Of a stretch of 64,000 nucleotides of DNA, positions 25,901 to 37,800 are shown one piece after another (position 1 is the first letter of the stretch; the number at the start of each line of letters is the position of its first letter). Below the pieces are notes generated by a model. The model ran no database searches. It saw only the letters and a list, made by a program, of their open reading frames with translations, and was not told the DNA's origin. This stretch comes from Polytrichum commune (Eukaryota; Streptophyta; Polytrichopsida; Polytrichales; Polytrichaceae), in contig OX485803.1 in NCBI GenBank assembly GCA_950295325.1, positions 34,983,554-35,047,553 of the forward strand, written 5' to 3'. The position numbers and the translations under genes are program-made.

Positions 25901-27636
25901 AAATTATGCTCTCTTATCTTAGATGCAAGTTACTAGCTTGGACCCATGGCTCGTTGCACTCTTGCGTGTGATTTAATATTCTGGATGAATCCAACCCAAA
26001 TTACCTAAATGACAAGATGCCACTAGGTCTAGAACCATGGAGGTTGTTCCAAGGGGAAACTATAGAGCAAACATTGCTTACAATAATTTCCATGCAACCA
26101 TATGACCATGCATGTATGCCCATGCCCATGCTCATGACCCACCATCATGCCCCATGGAGTGCTCAAAGATGAATTTTCTTTTCTTTTTTAGTGGTTTATC
26201 CGACTTTGTCCTACTGCCTAGCCATGTCACACCTCAGCTCCATGCCTACCACCTCTCCCTAGTTTTTATTATGCCCACCTTTCTACATTTGTAGTCCCCT
26301 ATCTTTCTACGTTTGTTACCTCTTTATTTTGTCATATGTTTGTGTTGGGGAAGAATTTTTGAAATATGGCCCTTTTTCTTTGGAACTCTAGTTGGACATG
26401 TGCCCATCTTTCGTAGACTCTTACCACCACCACGAGCTCCATTGTATATAGATATGGAAGTGGGCTATAAAACTATGTAAAGATAGGGAATGGCATGGCT
26501 AAATTGTGGTGTCTATGTAGAGTCATCCATTGGGAAGGAAAAAACATAGTGAAATATTTCATAACGTGGACATGACTACTTTGAGATGATTTAACTCTAG
26601 AAACAACATTAGATACCCCTAATTAGTCAAACGGGGTCCGAATGTAATAGTTTGGCCATCAAAATGTGGGGGATTTGCTTTCGCTCCCAAGGCTAGACTC
26701 TTCTTGGAGACCTAAATGACTCATGTGGTCGATATGAAATTAATCCCCCTATGTACAAGAAGTTTACAGAGAAAAACTAGTGTATACGTACTAACTGTAA
26801 GCTACAAAATGGACTGATGTATTTGTACTAAGCTTTAAACTTTAATGTGATAAATGCCTCCACTACATATACAACATATAAACCATGAATTAAACACACC
26901 TTTATTAGATATGAAATTTGATTTCGTTTTTCAGGATAAATTATTGAACTTCTTTTTCAACTATAGCATGTAACTCAACAATTGCATTAAGCAAACAAAG
27001 ACAAACACATATTAACTTAGCCGCAATTTAGAGAGCAAAACTCAAGGGACCCCATGAGCATTCCAAGAGCCTTCAGTTTGAAACACCTAGCTAGAACTCA
27101 ATATGTAAACCCTCACAATAATGGATAGGGTGGTCATTGAGGACTGTTACCATACGACAACGTTGAATGAAAACATGAATTGGATGAAACTATCACATCT
27201 ATTATCCAACATTTCTCTAAACCTTAGGATCCTCTTTGTATATCTACCTCTACATCATATATCTTAATAACCTTTTTGGATGCACACACTGGAGAAAAAT
27301 AATACCTCTTCATTATGTATACTATGTATGCTAATGCCTCAAATAATACCTCTTCTTACACTCATGTTAGTTGATATGTGGTATGAAGATTCCACTCCCA
27401 TACTTTCAATAGGGCCCCTTCATCCACGATAGATGAGTATATATAGATGCCACAAACCTTTAGCCAAGGGAGAGTGAAATTGTTGCATAGAAGTGTTTCA
27501 TGAATATTAGGTAAACTCATCTACAAGGACAATGAAAAGGTTGAGAGTTGTTCTAGGCAAATCTATATACTTTTGAAATATGTATTAATTATAAAAATGA
27601 CAACATAAATCCCGTATTAGTCGACACGTTTTATGA
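25901..27636. other. No recognisable feature
   Basis: AT-rich sequence with only short frames. The direct repeat AATAATACCTCTTC at 27297 and 27344 is small. Confidence 0.5.
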
Positions 27637-27829
27637 TATTTAGTATCACTTACTATCTGGAGTTATCCATTGCTATAGTTATTTATGGAGAATGTAATAT
27701 TTTACCAAGAAAAGTCATCTATGTTCTATAATGTCAAAAAGACCTACTTCACTTTCCTTTATAAAAATTGAACTCATGAATAAGAAGTTATTGCTTCGCG
27801 TAGTTCCAAATAGTAGGTGATACTAAATA
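27637..27829. mobile_element. MITE, 193 bp, TA-flanked
   Basis: Terminal inverted repeats of about 28 bp: left TATTTAGTATCACTTACTAT, right (reverse complement) TATTTAGTATCACCTACTAT, continuing with TGGA and TA. The outer TA on both sides could be a TA target duplication. Internal words are shared with 21.52-21.65 kb. Confidence 0.65.
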
Positions 27830-28311
27830 CCCTAGACGCCATGAAGCCCAAGCTGTAGTTTGTGTCCTTTCCTTAAAGTGGAATTTTGTAAGTAAAGTTG
27901 AAGATCTACAAGCACATTCCCATTTACGCTCTTTGTACTACACAAAATTGCAATTACTGTGGGTGATTTTGCAGACCATTAGATCAACAACGTCATGAAA
28001 GTGTAATTAAGCATAATTAAGTATAGACATCCTCGTTTATGAATGGAACCAGAAATCGAAATTCAATACACCAAAGTAGGCACCCAATTATGCTTTGGCC
28101 TTGCGCTTAGTTACGTTTAATTATGCTTGATTACTTGTGAAAGGAGATGGCATTAGTTTTTATTATTAAAAAATGAATTAGCTAAAATCATCAGATTGGT
28201 TCAAGGTCAATTTTAAGATGACAAAGTCTCTTTCAAATGGTAAGTCACAAAACTCTCACCTCATTGCTAATGAGGAATGTCTCTTATTTTAAACTTTCCA
28301 AGGTAATTAGG

Positions 28312-28643
28312 CTGGGGGGTGGCAGTGTGTTAAAAAGCTAAGGATATAGGTGCGAACAACCACTATTTTATAGGGGGGTATTACTTTCAATTTTTTTTTT
28401 CACATGCTATCATTATGTAAATTTCTACTTTGGGTTAATAGAAAAATGGCTTGCATTACTTATAATTCCAAATTACTTATTATTCCATACCCTATAGTAC
28501 TTTAAAGATGTCCGTTTTCATTTTTGATACCCTATATTACTCTTAAGTCCATTTATAAAATTTTGCCCCCATGTTTTTAAAATACCCTATCATTTGTTCG
28601 CACGTATATTGCTACTCCAACCAATGACTACCCCCCTCCCCCG
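28312..28643 (+). mobile_element. Mutator-like MITE, copy 1, 332 bp with 9-bp target duplication
   Basis: Flanked by the perfect 9-bp direct repeat GTAATTAGG (28303-28311 and 28644-28652). A 9-bp duplication is the size made by Mutator-type transposases. Ends are G-rich (left) and C-rich (right) and so can pair. Subterminal inverted words are ATATAGGTGCGAACAA (left) and ATATACGTGCGAACAA (right, reverse complement). Non-coding. A near-identical copy follows about 830 bp downstream in the same orientation. Confidence 0.8.
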
Positions 28644-29136
28644 AGTAATTAGGTGCGTAAATAGTTATTGATGATTTCACTTCAAGAATGAGATATGTGT
28701 CAATCGCTTATTTACAAAGTGAAAATGAACAAATATATTGGATTTAGGGTCTTGAAGTTGCATTCAACATGGGTTTTGTGAACAAGGCGACCTACAAGGA
28801 TGAAAGGGCAATTGTATTTTGAATTTAGACGGGACAAGCATTGCTTTTTGGTTGGGTTCAAATACTTTGTTTGGAGGTTGTCAAAAGGCCGTGGGTTGCA
28901 AATTCTGACCCTTATTTTATGAAGGTAGATGAGGCTAATGTGGACACCTCTAGCTCTATGGAATCATTTAGCCAATGGGTTTGAGCAATAGAAGCTTGAG
29001 CATGTTAGCTTTTGCAAATCAAGAACAAAGAATTCGAAATCATTGAAATCAAAGTTGAAAAGGTGTTGATCTAGGCTGTGGAATCAAATATTTTCTACTT
29101 CCGAATGTGGTGTTATAAGGGGGGATTATTGTATCC

Positions 29137-29489
29137 TCGGGGGGGGGGGGGGGGGGCGGCAGTGTGTTAAAAAGTTAAGGATATAGGTGCGAACAACCAC
29201 TATTTTATAGGGGGGTATTACTTTCAATTCTCTTCTTTTTTTCACATGCTATCATTATGTAAATTTCTACTTTGGGTTAATAGAAAAATGACTTGCATTA
29301 CTTATAATTCCAAATTACCTATTATTCCATACCCTATAGTACTTTAAAGATGTCTAGTGTCATTTTTGATACCCTATATTACTCTTAAGTCCATTTATAA
29401 TTTTTAGCCCCCATGTTTTAAAAATACCCTATCATTTGTTCGCACGTATATTGCTACTCCAACCAATGACTACCCCCCCCCCCTCTGAG
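29137..29489 (+). mobile_element. Mutator-like MITE, copy 2
   Basis: Very similar to 28312-28643 along its whole length, including CAGTGTGTTAAAAAG, ATAGGTGCGAACAACCACTA and ATTGCTACTCCAACCAATGA. Its left end has expanded to an 18-base G run (29139-29156) and its right end to an 11-base C run (29473-29483). Flanks TATTGTATC and GATTGTAGC agree at 7 of 9 positions, a plausible decayed target duplication. Confidence 0.75.
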
Positions 29490-30276
29490 ATTGTAGCGTT
29501 CCATGTTGTGTAAGTGGACAACATCATTAGCAGTTTCTACATGGGTCATTTGCCCATGAAAAACGAGTTTAAATGCCAATATTCGATGTGCCGTGTCTCT
29601 AAAATGGTCACATGTAAGATAAAATGTTGCCAAATTGTTTTTCATTACAAAATACCACAATACAAGTTGGTCAACACCTCATGACCACATGCCACCTCCT
29701 AATTTTTCCTCCTTGGGCACAAAATGCAAGCATGTCATAGCTCGGTGAATAGCACTCCTTGTTATGGAGGATGGTGGGTGTAGTTTGACTTTTGCGTAGG
29801 TGACTAACCCAAAGTGTCAACAAGACAACTTCAGAGTGGCCCACATCCTCTTCACAATAGCTTTAATAAGGGCCGGTTTACACTATGGACCATGAAGTGG
29901 GGCCATGGTAGAGGGCCTTTTTCAATGGTCCGAGTTCACGGTCCAACTTCCATGGTCCGACTTCTTGAAAAATTAGTTTTGAAAGCCTTGGGCCCCTCAC
30001 TAGGTGTAAACCGAATGTGGACCAAGAAGAATGACCATGCACCAAAAAGTGAATGTGCTGATTATTTTAATACATGCCCAAAAAGGGTAGTTTTGAGAAA
30101 AAAATCAAGCATGACCATTCTCTTGTCTTCTCTTGGGCTTCACTTGTCTTCACTTCTTGTTAAATGTGTCGAAGGTGTGGCTTGCAAATCTTCTCACAAC
30201 AATTTTTACAAAAAGATGAGTGATTTAATTTGTACATGTTCGATGTAATTTACATGTGACATGTACCTTGTGTTGT

Positions 30277-30603
30277 CACTACACTAAATAAGATATTTAA
30301 TGTTTGATTATATTGAATGGTATTACCAACTTACCTTGCTCAACACTAATTTTCAATTCTTTGATAATTAGTGTTAAAGGATTTGCTAGAAGATATGTTG
30401 GAATTCTCTTTTATCATTGTTATTCTTTTTTCCATATCCTTACTAACACTCTATCAAAACATGTAACTTCCACAAATTACCATAGTAGGTAGTTAGTTTT
30501 GAGTTTACATTCAATGTTACTTACTTTCATAAGGTTATTGATATTTAGTGTATGTGTTTGTATTTAGTGTATCAAACACTAAATAACCTATTTAGTGTAG
30601 TAG
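30277..30603 (-). mobile_element. CACTA-like MITE, nested, about 327 bp
   Basis: Left end CACTACACTAAATAAG; right end, reverse-complemented, CTACTACACTAAATAGG. CACTAC termini are the mark of CACTA/En-Spm elements, although no clean 3-bp target duplication is visible. The same element, inverted, lies at about 58445-58778, with GAAAATTAGTGTTGAGCA and GTAAGTAACATT in common. Confidence 0.7.
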
Positions 30604-30615
30604 AAAACTATACAA

Positions 30616-30652
30616 AAAAGAACCACAATCGTTTTCCCATTGTGGTTCTTTT
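30616..30652. repeat. Perfect 14-bp stem-loop
   Basis: AAAAGAACCACAAT, a 9-base loop, then ATTGTGGTTCTTTT. It sits just beyond the nested CACTA-like MITE inside the Tourist-like element. Confidence 0.85.
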
Positions 30653-30734
30653 GACCACCCTGATCTACAGTCGCTAAACGACTAAGATTTTTCTTTTTCT
30701 TTTTCCAGCAATAAAATTTAAACATTTTGGGGCG

Positions 30735-30787
30735 TGTAATATACCGTTGGAAAGGTATTTTGAAGACCTTTTCAACGGTATATTACA
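30735..30787. repeat. 23-bp near-perfect stem-loop
   Basis: TGTAATATACCGTTGGAAAGGT pairs with ACCTTTTCAACGGTATATTACA across a 9-base loop with one mismatch. GGGG and CCCC just outside extend the stem. Confidence 0.85.
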
Positions 30788-31339
30788 AGACCCCAAATTC
30801 GAAACATTTTAGTTGGTAGACCAAAAAAAAAAATCTGCACTCAAATTCTTGATTTTTAGAAGTCCCATATTGTTTGATGAAACATGTGGGAGCAAGTTTA
30901 AGGGGTAGGGCATGGAAGAAGTAGTATGTCTCATGGGCTATGATATGATCTAGGCACATAGAGGGTGGACTTGCTTTTCAAGATTCTTTACATAATACAC
31001 ATGTTGAAAAGTGTGCCTTAGGAGTCTCCCCTAGTGGGAAGAGTTGTACATAAAGCCCCCCAAAAAATATCATTAAAAAAGTATTATAATGGCATCTCTC
31101 TGCCATAGCCCCTACCAAACCACCTCTTTTGCCTCACTCACCGCAAAACCCGTTGGACCATGTCAGTGCATTTACTAGGCTTTGAAAATTATATTTTGGG
31201 GACCTCGACCTCCATGGTCCCTCTGCCATTTTTTCCTAAGTGTAAACTGAAGGGGTCCCGGGACGAGTTTAGCAGCCAATCAACGCTCTTACTGTTCCCT
31301 AGTCTGACTTCATGGTCCATAGTGTAAACCGGCCGTAAG

Positions 31340-33292
31340 TCTCACTTGGCATGTTTGGAGATCTAATCAAAGTGTGAAATGCTCAAGCATGATGACATTG
31401 TGATTCAATTCACAATGTTTGCTATGTGGTAATTGTCGAGTCACCGTTTGCTTTGCTTACAGTTAAGCAATATAGGCATGTTGATACTAAGTTTTTTGGG
31501 TTTGTTGTGGAACGTTGGATGAGTCAGATACTACTTAGTAATTTCAGCGAGTGAGTGTGGTCCTTCAGCCTTGGAATCATGGAATGTGCAGCTTTACTTG
31601 CAGTAAAGCCATGGTCAAAAGACAGATTTCTTTAGGTCATTCTTGCTCTGTCTTGGAACACATGAAGAGTATGCATTTGTTGGCCTAGACTTACTTCACA
31701 TCCTTACAGTTCCATATTCTCCAAACCGGTGCGACTCCTCTCAAGAACTCCCTACAGCAAGTGCTTTCGCATGATCCATTATTGGAGCTCTCACCCCCCT
31801 TGAGCATTTAAACGGTAACATTTCTATGATGACGTTTTGCCAAGTTTACATGGGTTATGTTGTGTGGACCACACTAATAACGATGAAGCCATGTTGTAAA
31901 TATCGGGGATGCTATTGTTCACTTTTCAAAGACACGAAGTTTTTTTTCCAAACACTCGGTCATTTAGTTGCAATGGTTATTCAAGGATCAACTTCACGTA
32001 CCTTCAAGAAACACGTCACATCGAATTTTGATGGTCTCTCCTCGATTTCTTGGACTTAGGAAGCAAGTTTATGCTCTTTGGATTTGCACCCTTAATCACG
32101 CGTGCTGTGGGGGGGGGGGGGGAAGGGGCTACCTAGTGTTAAATTTTGCATCTATGTGCGACATCCAACATATTTTAAAGGGGCATTAAAAGAAATGGCA
32201 TACATTTTGAGAACCTTGTAATCACACAATATTGGGATTCAAGCCTTTTGATGGGATGGTATGTTAAGTATACATTTTTAGAGCTTCTATATCCATAACC
32301 ATATATATATATAGATACATATATAGATACATATATATAATTTTGAAAGCATGACTAGAAATGATAGAGGTATTATTTAACATGTCAATGCACAAAAACA
32401 TAGCAATAACCTGAAATTTATGTTAAGTATGCTTAGTTTCACTATGGGGATGGAAAGGGTCAATTGCACTATACATATGCCCACAATATTTACCATAATC
32501 AGGGTAGTCCAAATCTCATGTTCCACAAATCATTGGATAGGTCTTGAAGTGCATTATGGCATCATCATTTGTCATCAATAGGAGAGTTGAAGTATTTATT
32601 TCCAATGGTGGGTGAGCACTTCAAGAGGTTTATACATGTACAAGACCTAAGAACATCCCCACAAACATACCCCAACGCCGACCCCAATACCTAATAGTTT
32701 TAGGGCCTTTGGGGTGGCCACGTATCATTATTTAGTTGATTTTGTATTTTGGGTGGGACGGGAATAAACCATATTTTATTATGGAATTATGCTTTGTTTA
32801 TTCCCACAACAAGGCACCACATTTGGAAGATTGGTGTTGAAAAACTTTGGTGAAACAATGTACTGATGTTATCAAATTAGAACATATGATAGCACTTGAA
32901 TAATGCTATGCATAGTTTGGGAAGGGCTGCCAAGAAAAATCAAGGCCCAAGTATTCCCATTATGATGATTGGTAAGCCATTCATTATAATTGTTTACCTT
33001 CAAACAATTTTAGCATGTTCATACTAGTTGTGTATTCTCTCTTTGCATTGGATGATATAAAGTTCTCATCAAACCTTTTCCAAGTTGATTTTATGTCCAT
33101 GTGTCAAGAAAAAGAACCTTGCAGGGCAACAAGTTATCACTATGTACCGGAATATCACATCACACTCTATATTCACCTCATACGATTTTTAAATACCATA
33201 TGGTTCCAGACACTTTTAAGAGTTAAGAATTTTATAACTCAATATAAATGGGCTACAAGACGTGTTAAATACAAGAATAGCTCCCATCTATC
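31340..33292. other. No recognisable gene
   Basis: A 14-base G run lies at 32109-32122 and an imperfect ATATATAGATAC repeat at 32304-32340. Frames at 31826-32189 and 33015-33296 are unassigned and probably chance. Confidence 0.5.
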
Positions 33293-33300
33293 ATGAGTAC

Positions 33301-34338
33301 CAATGTCCAGGGAGAACCGGTATCTAGTGTAATGGCGGCTGGTTGGTTTTGTGAAAAGTCCAGTTGAATTGGGAAAGTGGAGGATGCGAAACCGGTGCTT
33401 TTAAAAAAACAACAGATTTCAACTGGCAACCATTTTGAGGAGGAGGATTTTTACCCGGATGAATTGTGAAATAGGCGGATTTCATCCGGTTTGATTCACC
33501 TAGGGTCGGATATCATATGGTTCTAGGGTTTAGGTTATGTGTTCGTTGTAGGCTTGTAGCGATTTGGTGAATGGCGGATAGGCAAAGCTTTTGCTTCATT
33601 ATTGCAATTCATTGTTGACGGCTAGTGTTTAGAATGTAATATTATACATGTGTCTATGGAAGATCTTCGTGGTGATCTTGATAACGTACTAATGGATGCC
33701 ATAGCTTTATGGAGGATGTTTAGATGGTTGTTTTCACATCCACAGAGATACCTTTCAGGGCATTTTCCTCTTGAAGGTGAAGATGAAACTGCTGATTTTG
33801 ACTCTAACGATTGATGAATTTCATTTTTGTATATAATATGGTATGTTAGGTTACTCTTTTATCATGTTGTGGCCTCATATCTAATATGAGGTTTTAAGAC
33901 CTAGGTATGATCCATGGCCATCAACTGGTTGATGGGTTATTTTAGATTCAACTCCTACTATGAATAAATTTTTGATCATTGTTGTTGTTTCTTGTATGTA
34001 ATGAATTGTTGATCATTGTTGTTGGATGTTCATATCATTACATATTATTGATGTATGTTGATATGTTCTTTGGACGTTGTTGTTGAATGATGTATGTTGT
34101 TTGTAGATATAATTTTGCTACATTGGAAAACCGGCTTACTTATCAATGCCCAAGTTTTTGGCCGGTTGTCATTACAATGAAGAGGAAATTAGCCGGCACT
34201 TGAAAAAAACAATATAGGATATTGGCTGGTCCAAATTAATGGCAACAAGTTTGCAACCGATCAAATCGTGAAAAAACGAGTAGAAGTTGTGAAGGGGCAG
34301 ATTTTAGCTGGTTGAGCTCAAAAACCTCCCGAACCCTG
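33301..34338 (+). mobile_element. hAT element, 1038 bp, with 8-bp target duplication (family member 1)
   Basis: Bounded by the perfect 8-bp direct repeat ATGAGTAC (33293-33300 and 34339-34346). Eight bases is the duplication size of hAT transposases. Left end CAATGTCCAGGGAGAACCGG; right end, reverse-complemented, CAGGGTTCGGGAGG. Both ends are crowded with ACCGG/CCGGC motifs, as expected of hAT subterminal binding sites. It shares end sequences and layout with 41225-42209. Only a C-terminal coding scrap remains, so the copy is non-autonomous. Confidence 0.88.
33656..33814 (+). pseudogene. hAT transposase C-terminal tail, relic
   Basis: A 52-codon frame from ATG to stop, lying centrally in the hAT element. 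Residues DLDNVLMDAIALW and HPQRYLSGHF align with FDDILTSALDLW and NPERYLFGAF in the frame at 41571-41810. This corresponds to the end of the hATC dimerisation region plus a family-specific acidic tail, GEDETADFDSND. The ATG is probably not a true start; it is simply the first Met in a retained last exon. The conserved hATC core upstream is missing or frameshifted here. Confidence 0.6.
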
Positions 34339-34909
34339 ATGAGTACTAGAACTCCCACTTCCAAGTTTAGTATTTGTTGCTAATTCCATAACATTACTCA
34401 ACATGGTAAATGGAAAAGAATATTCCTCCAAATATTTTAGAATCTATTAGGGACTACTCATTACATCCAAAAACTTCAAGTTGGACTCAAAATGAAGGGC
34501 TCTCATATTCAAGGAAGGATCCAACAATGACTATTGCTCCAACACCATATCATTATAGTGTTTGACGAAGTTCCACAAAAATTAGAAAACGGAGTAAGTA
34601 GTGGTCTCTTAATACTAAATTTTTCATGGTCAATGTTGTACAAGTATCATCACATTTCATTTCATCCATGTCTATATAAATGGTTTTTTTCTTCTCTTTT
34701 CTTGATACCATTCAAGCACTTGCATATCATGAGAAAAAACACACATATTTGAGGCTAAGTACCATACAAAATTCGTGCCAAATTACACTCATATCAAGAT
34801 GGTATTGACTCCGTATTTGGTTTGTTATAAACCTCGCCCTAATTCTTATGTGGCAACTTCATATTGAATTTTGCATGCTTTGGTCTTGGTAGCAATTGTG
34901 CATGCTCTC

Positions 34910-36310
34910 ACATACTAGTCCACCATACAAAGGTGTGACCCAATATACTTGCACAACACTTATAACAACAATCCTTGGTTGCATCCGCATAAATGCATTA
35001 TGGGCACAATACACACACACAAGTCAGAAATTGGAATCGGGTCTTATGATGGCAACATGCTGCCAATCTTTGCATGTTGTTATATTTTTGATACCACTCA
35101 TGTGCCATTGCACCATATCTAGGTGAAACCCTATGACACTTGCACAACACCTGTATGTATGTTCAACAAATTTCAACCACATCTATGGGAATGGAAGCAT
35201 GTCAAATTATACATTTAATAAATGGTATTGACCCAAGTTCATATGAATAAAATTTGAATATTATGAGAGGACTTAAGCAATTGATCTTTGCATGCTATTG
35301 TAACTTTTCATACCAATCATGTGTGATCTAACATAGCATTGCACCATACTTTGGTGAGACTCGATATATTGGCCCAATGTTCGTACATATGCTTGGATGC
35401 AGTAATTTCCAGTCACATCCACATGAATGGATCCATGCCAAAGTACATATGCATCAATATGGTATAGAACCAAGTATTGAAGATAATATATGACAAGAAA
35501 CCAAATTTGATATAATAGCAACAAGGTCCCATGTTATTTGAATGTCATTGTAGTATTTAATACCAAATAGTTATGTTCTAATATATTGTTGCACCATACC
35601 TAGGCGAAACCCTATACACCAATGTCACAACACCCGTATGTTCATCATACACTTGCATGCAACAATTCCAAGTTGAATCCCACGTGAATGGATCCATGCC
35701 AAATTACACACTTATCAAAATAATATCAAGGTAGACATGTGTTTTTTGGTCACTTTTTTTTCCCTTTCTCTACACCATTTCTTGTAGGATATGAAACACG
35801 CAATTAGTGCGTGATGATTAGCAAATGCAAATCTTGCATGTAGCCATTCGCCTCATAATTCATGGAGCTTCTATGAATATCTTTAAGAATTGATCAAAAT
35901 GAAGATTCCCGTGCTTATCAAGTGGTCGTATAATTCCTCCAATCACGTCGACCATCGAACCTAGAATAGTTTAGCATGTTTCCAGCATGTGGTCCAATCT
36001 TCTCAAACACATGTCTTTTTGATGTCCATTCTTAGATCGGCACCTAACCACATACCACTCAAATACAAGTGTCCACATAACTGTTGTGTTGGAATTAGGC
36101 ATATCTACCTTACCCCAAGTAGCTAGGGTAATACAAGAATTCCCTTGAATATCACGTCTGAGAACAAGGTATCCATCTTTGCATGTTATTATCGTTCTTC
36201 TACCAACCAAGTATGTTCCCACATACCGTTGCACCATACCTAGGCGAGACCCTATATACCCGCACAACACTAGCACACACGCTCACATGCAACAATTCCC
36301 GACCCCATCC
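34910..36310 (+). repeat. Degenerate tandem array, unit about 190-250 bp, split by an insertion
   Basis: The core CACCATACCTAGGCGAAACC, with variants, recurs near 34922, 35110, 35342, 35590 and 36232, each followed by ACACTTGCACAACAC-like and CCACATGAATGGATCC-like words. The last two units are further apart because a copy of the abundant dispersed repeat (35760-36120) is inserted between them. Confidence 0.7.
35760..36120 (+). repeat. Abundant dispersed repeat, reference copy
   Basis: Landmarks are TTTCTTGTAGGATATGAAA, AGCTTCTATGAATATC, ACACATGTCTTTTTGATGTC, ACAAGTGTCC and GAATTAGGCAT. Pieces with the same order recur at 25.64-25.90 and 56.59-56.76 kb (+), and reversed at 17.20-17.29, 45.59-45.74, 47.45-47.67, 50.72-50.96 and 53.72-53.86 kb. 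It interrupts a tandem array, so it is mobile in origin, but its ends and class are not resolved. Confidence 0.65.
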
Positions 36311-36609
36311 ACATGAATGGATCCAATATGGCAACCAACCCCACCCCACCCCAACGGTGAGAGGTGGGGGGGGGGGTCACATGCGGCAATGGACAAGAGG
36401 GGTGGGGCCGACAACGAGATGAGCATTTGCCAGCTTCACAAAGGAAATGGTTAGCCATCAGATCTTTATTCTCAAGGACATGGGCTTCTTCGATCACAAC
36501 CATAGCCATGGTGCAGGTACCTTTCGTTGGGCTTGGACACAACACGTTTCCGGATCAACTAACATTCAGAAAACATTGTACCCTTGAGCCACCCTTTGAA
36601 AGACCAAGC

Positions 36610-36631
36610 TTCTCTCTCTCTCTCTCTCTCC
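36610..36631. repeat. CT microsatellite
   Basis: About 11 CT dinucleotides ending in CCACAG. An 11-base G run is at 36366-36376 nearby. Confidence 0.9.
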
Positions 36632-36669
36632 ACAGCTCGAAAAACAAACACTTGTCTTATGCGGCACCG

Positions 36670-37800
36670 GCATCTTAGGGTTTCGGATACTTTATACCAG
36701 GTTCGGCGACCAACAGCAGTAGTAGGAGTAGTACCATCCGGGGCCTGAATAGAGAGGTTATTGAGCGTACGTCTATAGCCGATTCCTCTCCAATGGCTTC
36801 CATAACACTAGTTTTGTTTGGGGTCTTTGAAGCTAATTCTAGTTTCAAAATAGTTGAAAATAATGACTTGTGAATTGTATATTGTTTTAGGTGTAAGAGG
36901 TACGTTGGTGTGTGATAATTTTCTCTCTCTCTTGATGGACTACCCTTTCATGGCAAAGGACTCATGGCAGCCATGGAAGTCGGAAGATGAAGACAGTAGG
37001 ATTGAGTTTTTAGCATATTTGATGCCAGAGTTATTAACATAGGTCATGGGTTAGTCTAGTGAGACTAAGTTAGGACAATCATGCCTTAATTCCAAAGGAT
37101 TAGGATGCTACCCAAACACCACACCATTCCGTAGTAAAAATGTGTCATGTAGCATTAGCATGTTAAGGCGTTCGACAATTTACATCAATTCGGGCAACCA
37201 ATAGTAGTCCAATGGGCCACCCTTAGCGAGTGACTCGTGGCAACCACATAAGTTGGAATGCGGGAATCGATGGGAACTCCTAATTGCTCCCAAAACATCG
37301 TTTATGCATATTTGACCTCCTAGTCATCAACAAGGCCTCGAATCAATCTACTAAGATTTAAGTTCAAATGCATCACAATCATCTTCAAAGTCCCCATAAA
37401 TCTCATGCTTTGGTAGGGACTTCCGTTTGTAATGTTAAGGAGCATTCGAATTGTGTCAAACCCCCCAATTTGGTGATTTGAACCAAAAATATTGGACTTT
37501 GGCCAAAAGACACTTATGTTGGTCATAAAGTTATAGTGGATGGGGAAGCCTACTACCAGAACACCACTCCATAGTCAAAAATGATGTCTTATGTAACACT
37601 AGCATCTCTGGGTTTTAGCCACTCTATACCATGTTGGATGACTAATAATAGTACTTTGCCTTTCACGGCCAAGGACCCATGGTAGCCATGCAAGTTAGAA
37701 GGTGAAAACGTTGGGAACTTCTTACAGCTCAAATTAACTTTGTTTTAGCATATTTGACCCACATTTATTGATGAAGACCTTGAAGTGGTCTAAGTAGTGG
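36670..37800 (+). repeat. Three diverged tandem units (TGGCAGCCATGGAAGT family)
   Basis: ATGGCAAAGGACTCATGGCA near 36949, AGCGAGTGACTCGTGGCAAC near 37224 and ACGGCCAAGGACCCATGGTA near 37665 are followed by matching AGTTGGAA- and TTTAGCATATTTGA-type words. CACCACTCCATAGT precedes units two and three. Spacing is irregular (275 and 441 bp), so units differ by indels. Confidence 0.6.

Larger units (their letters stand above)
29870..31335. mobile_element. Tourist-like (PIF/Harbinger) element, 1466 bp, with nested MITE
   Basis: Starts GGGCCGGTTTACACTATGGA and ends with the reverse complement of CGGCCGGTTTACACTATGGA, flanked by TAA (29867-29869) and TAA (31336-31338), the TWA target duplication of PIF/Harbinger. 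Its first 300 bp match the reverse complement of the MITE at 15298-15885, and its last 120 bp match the other end of that MITE (GTGTAAACTGAAG near 31232). The enlarged middle holds a CACTA-like MITE (30277-30603) and strong stem-loops at 30616-30652 and 30735-30787. No transposase remnant was recognised, so it is non-autonomous. Confidence 0.8.
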
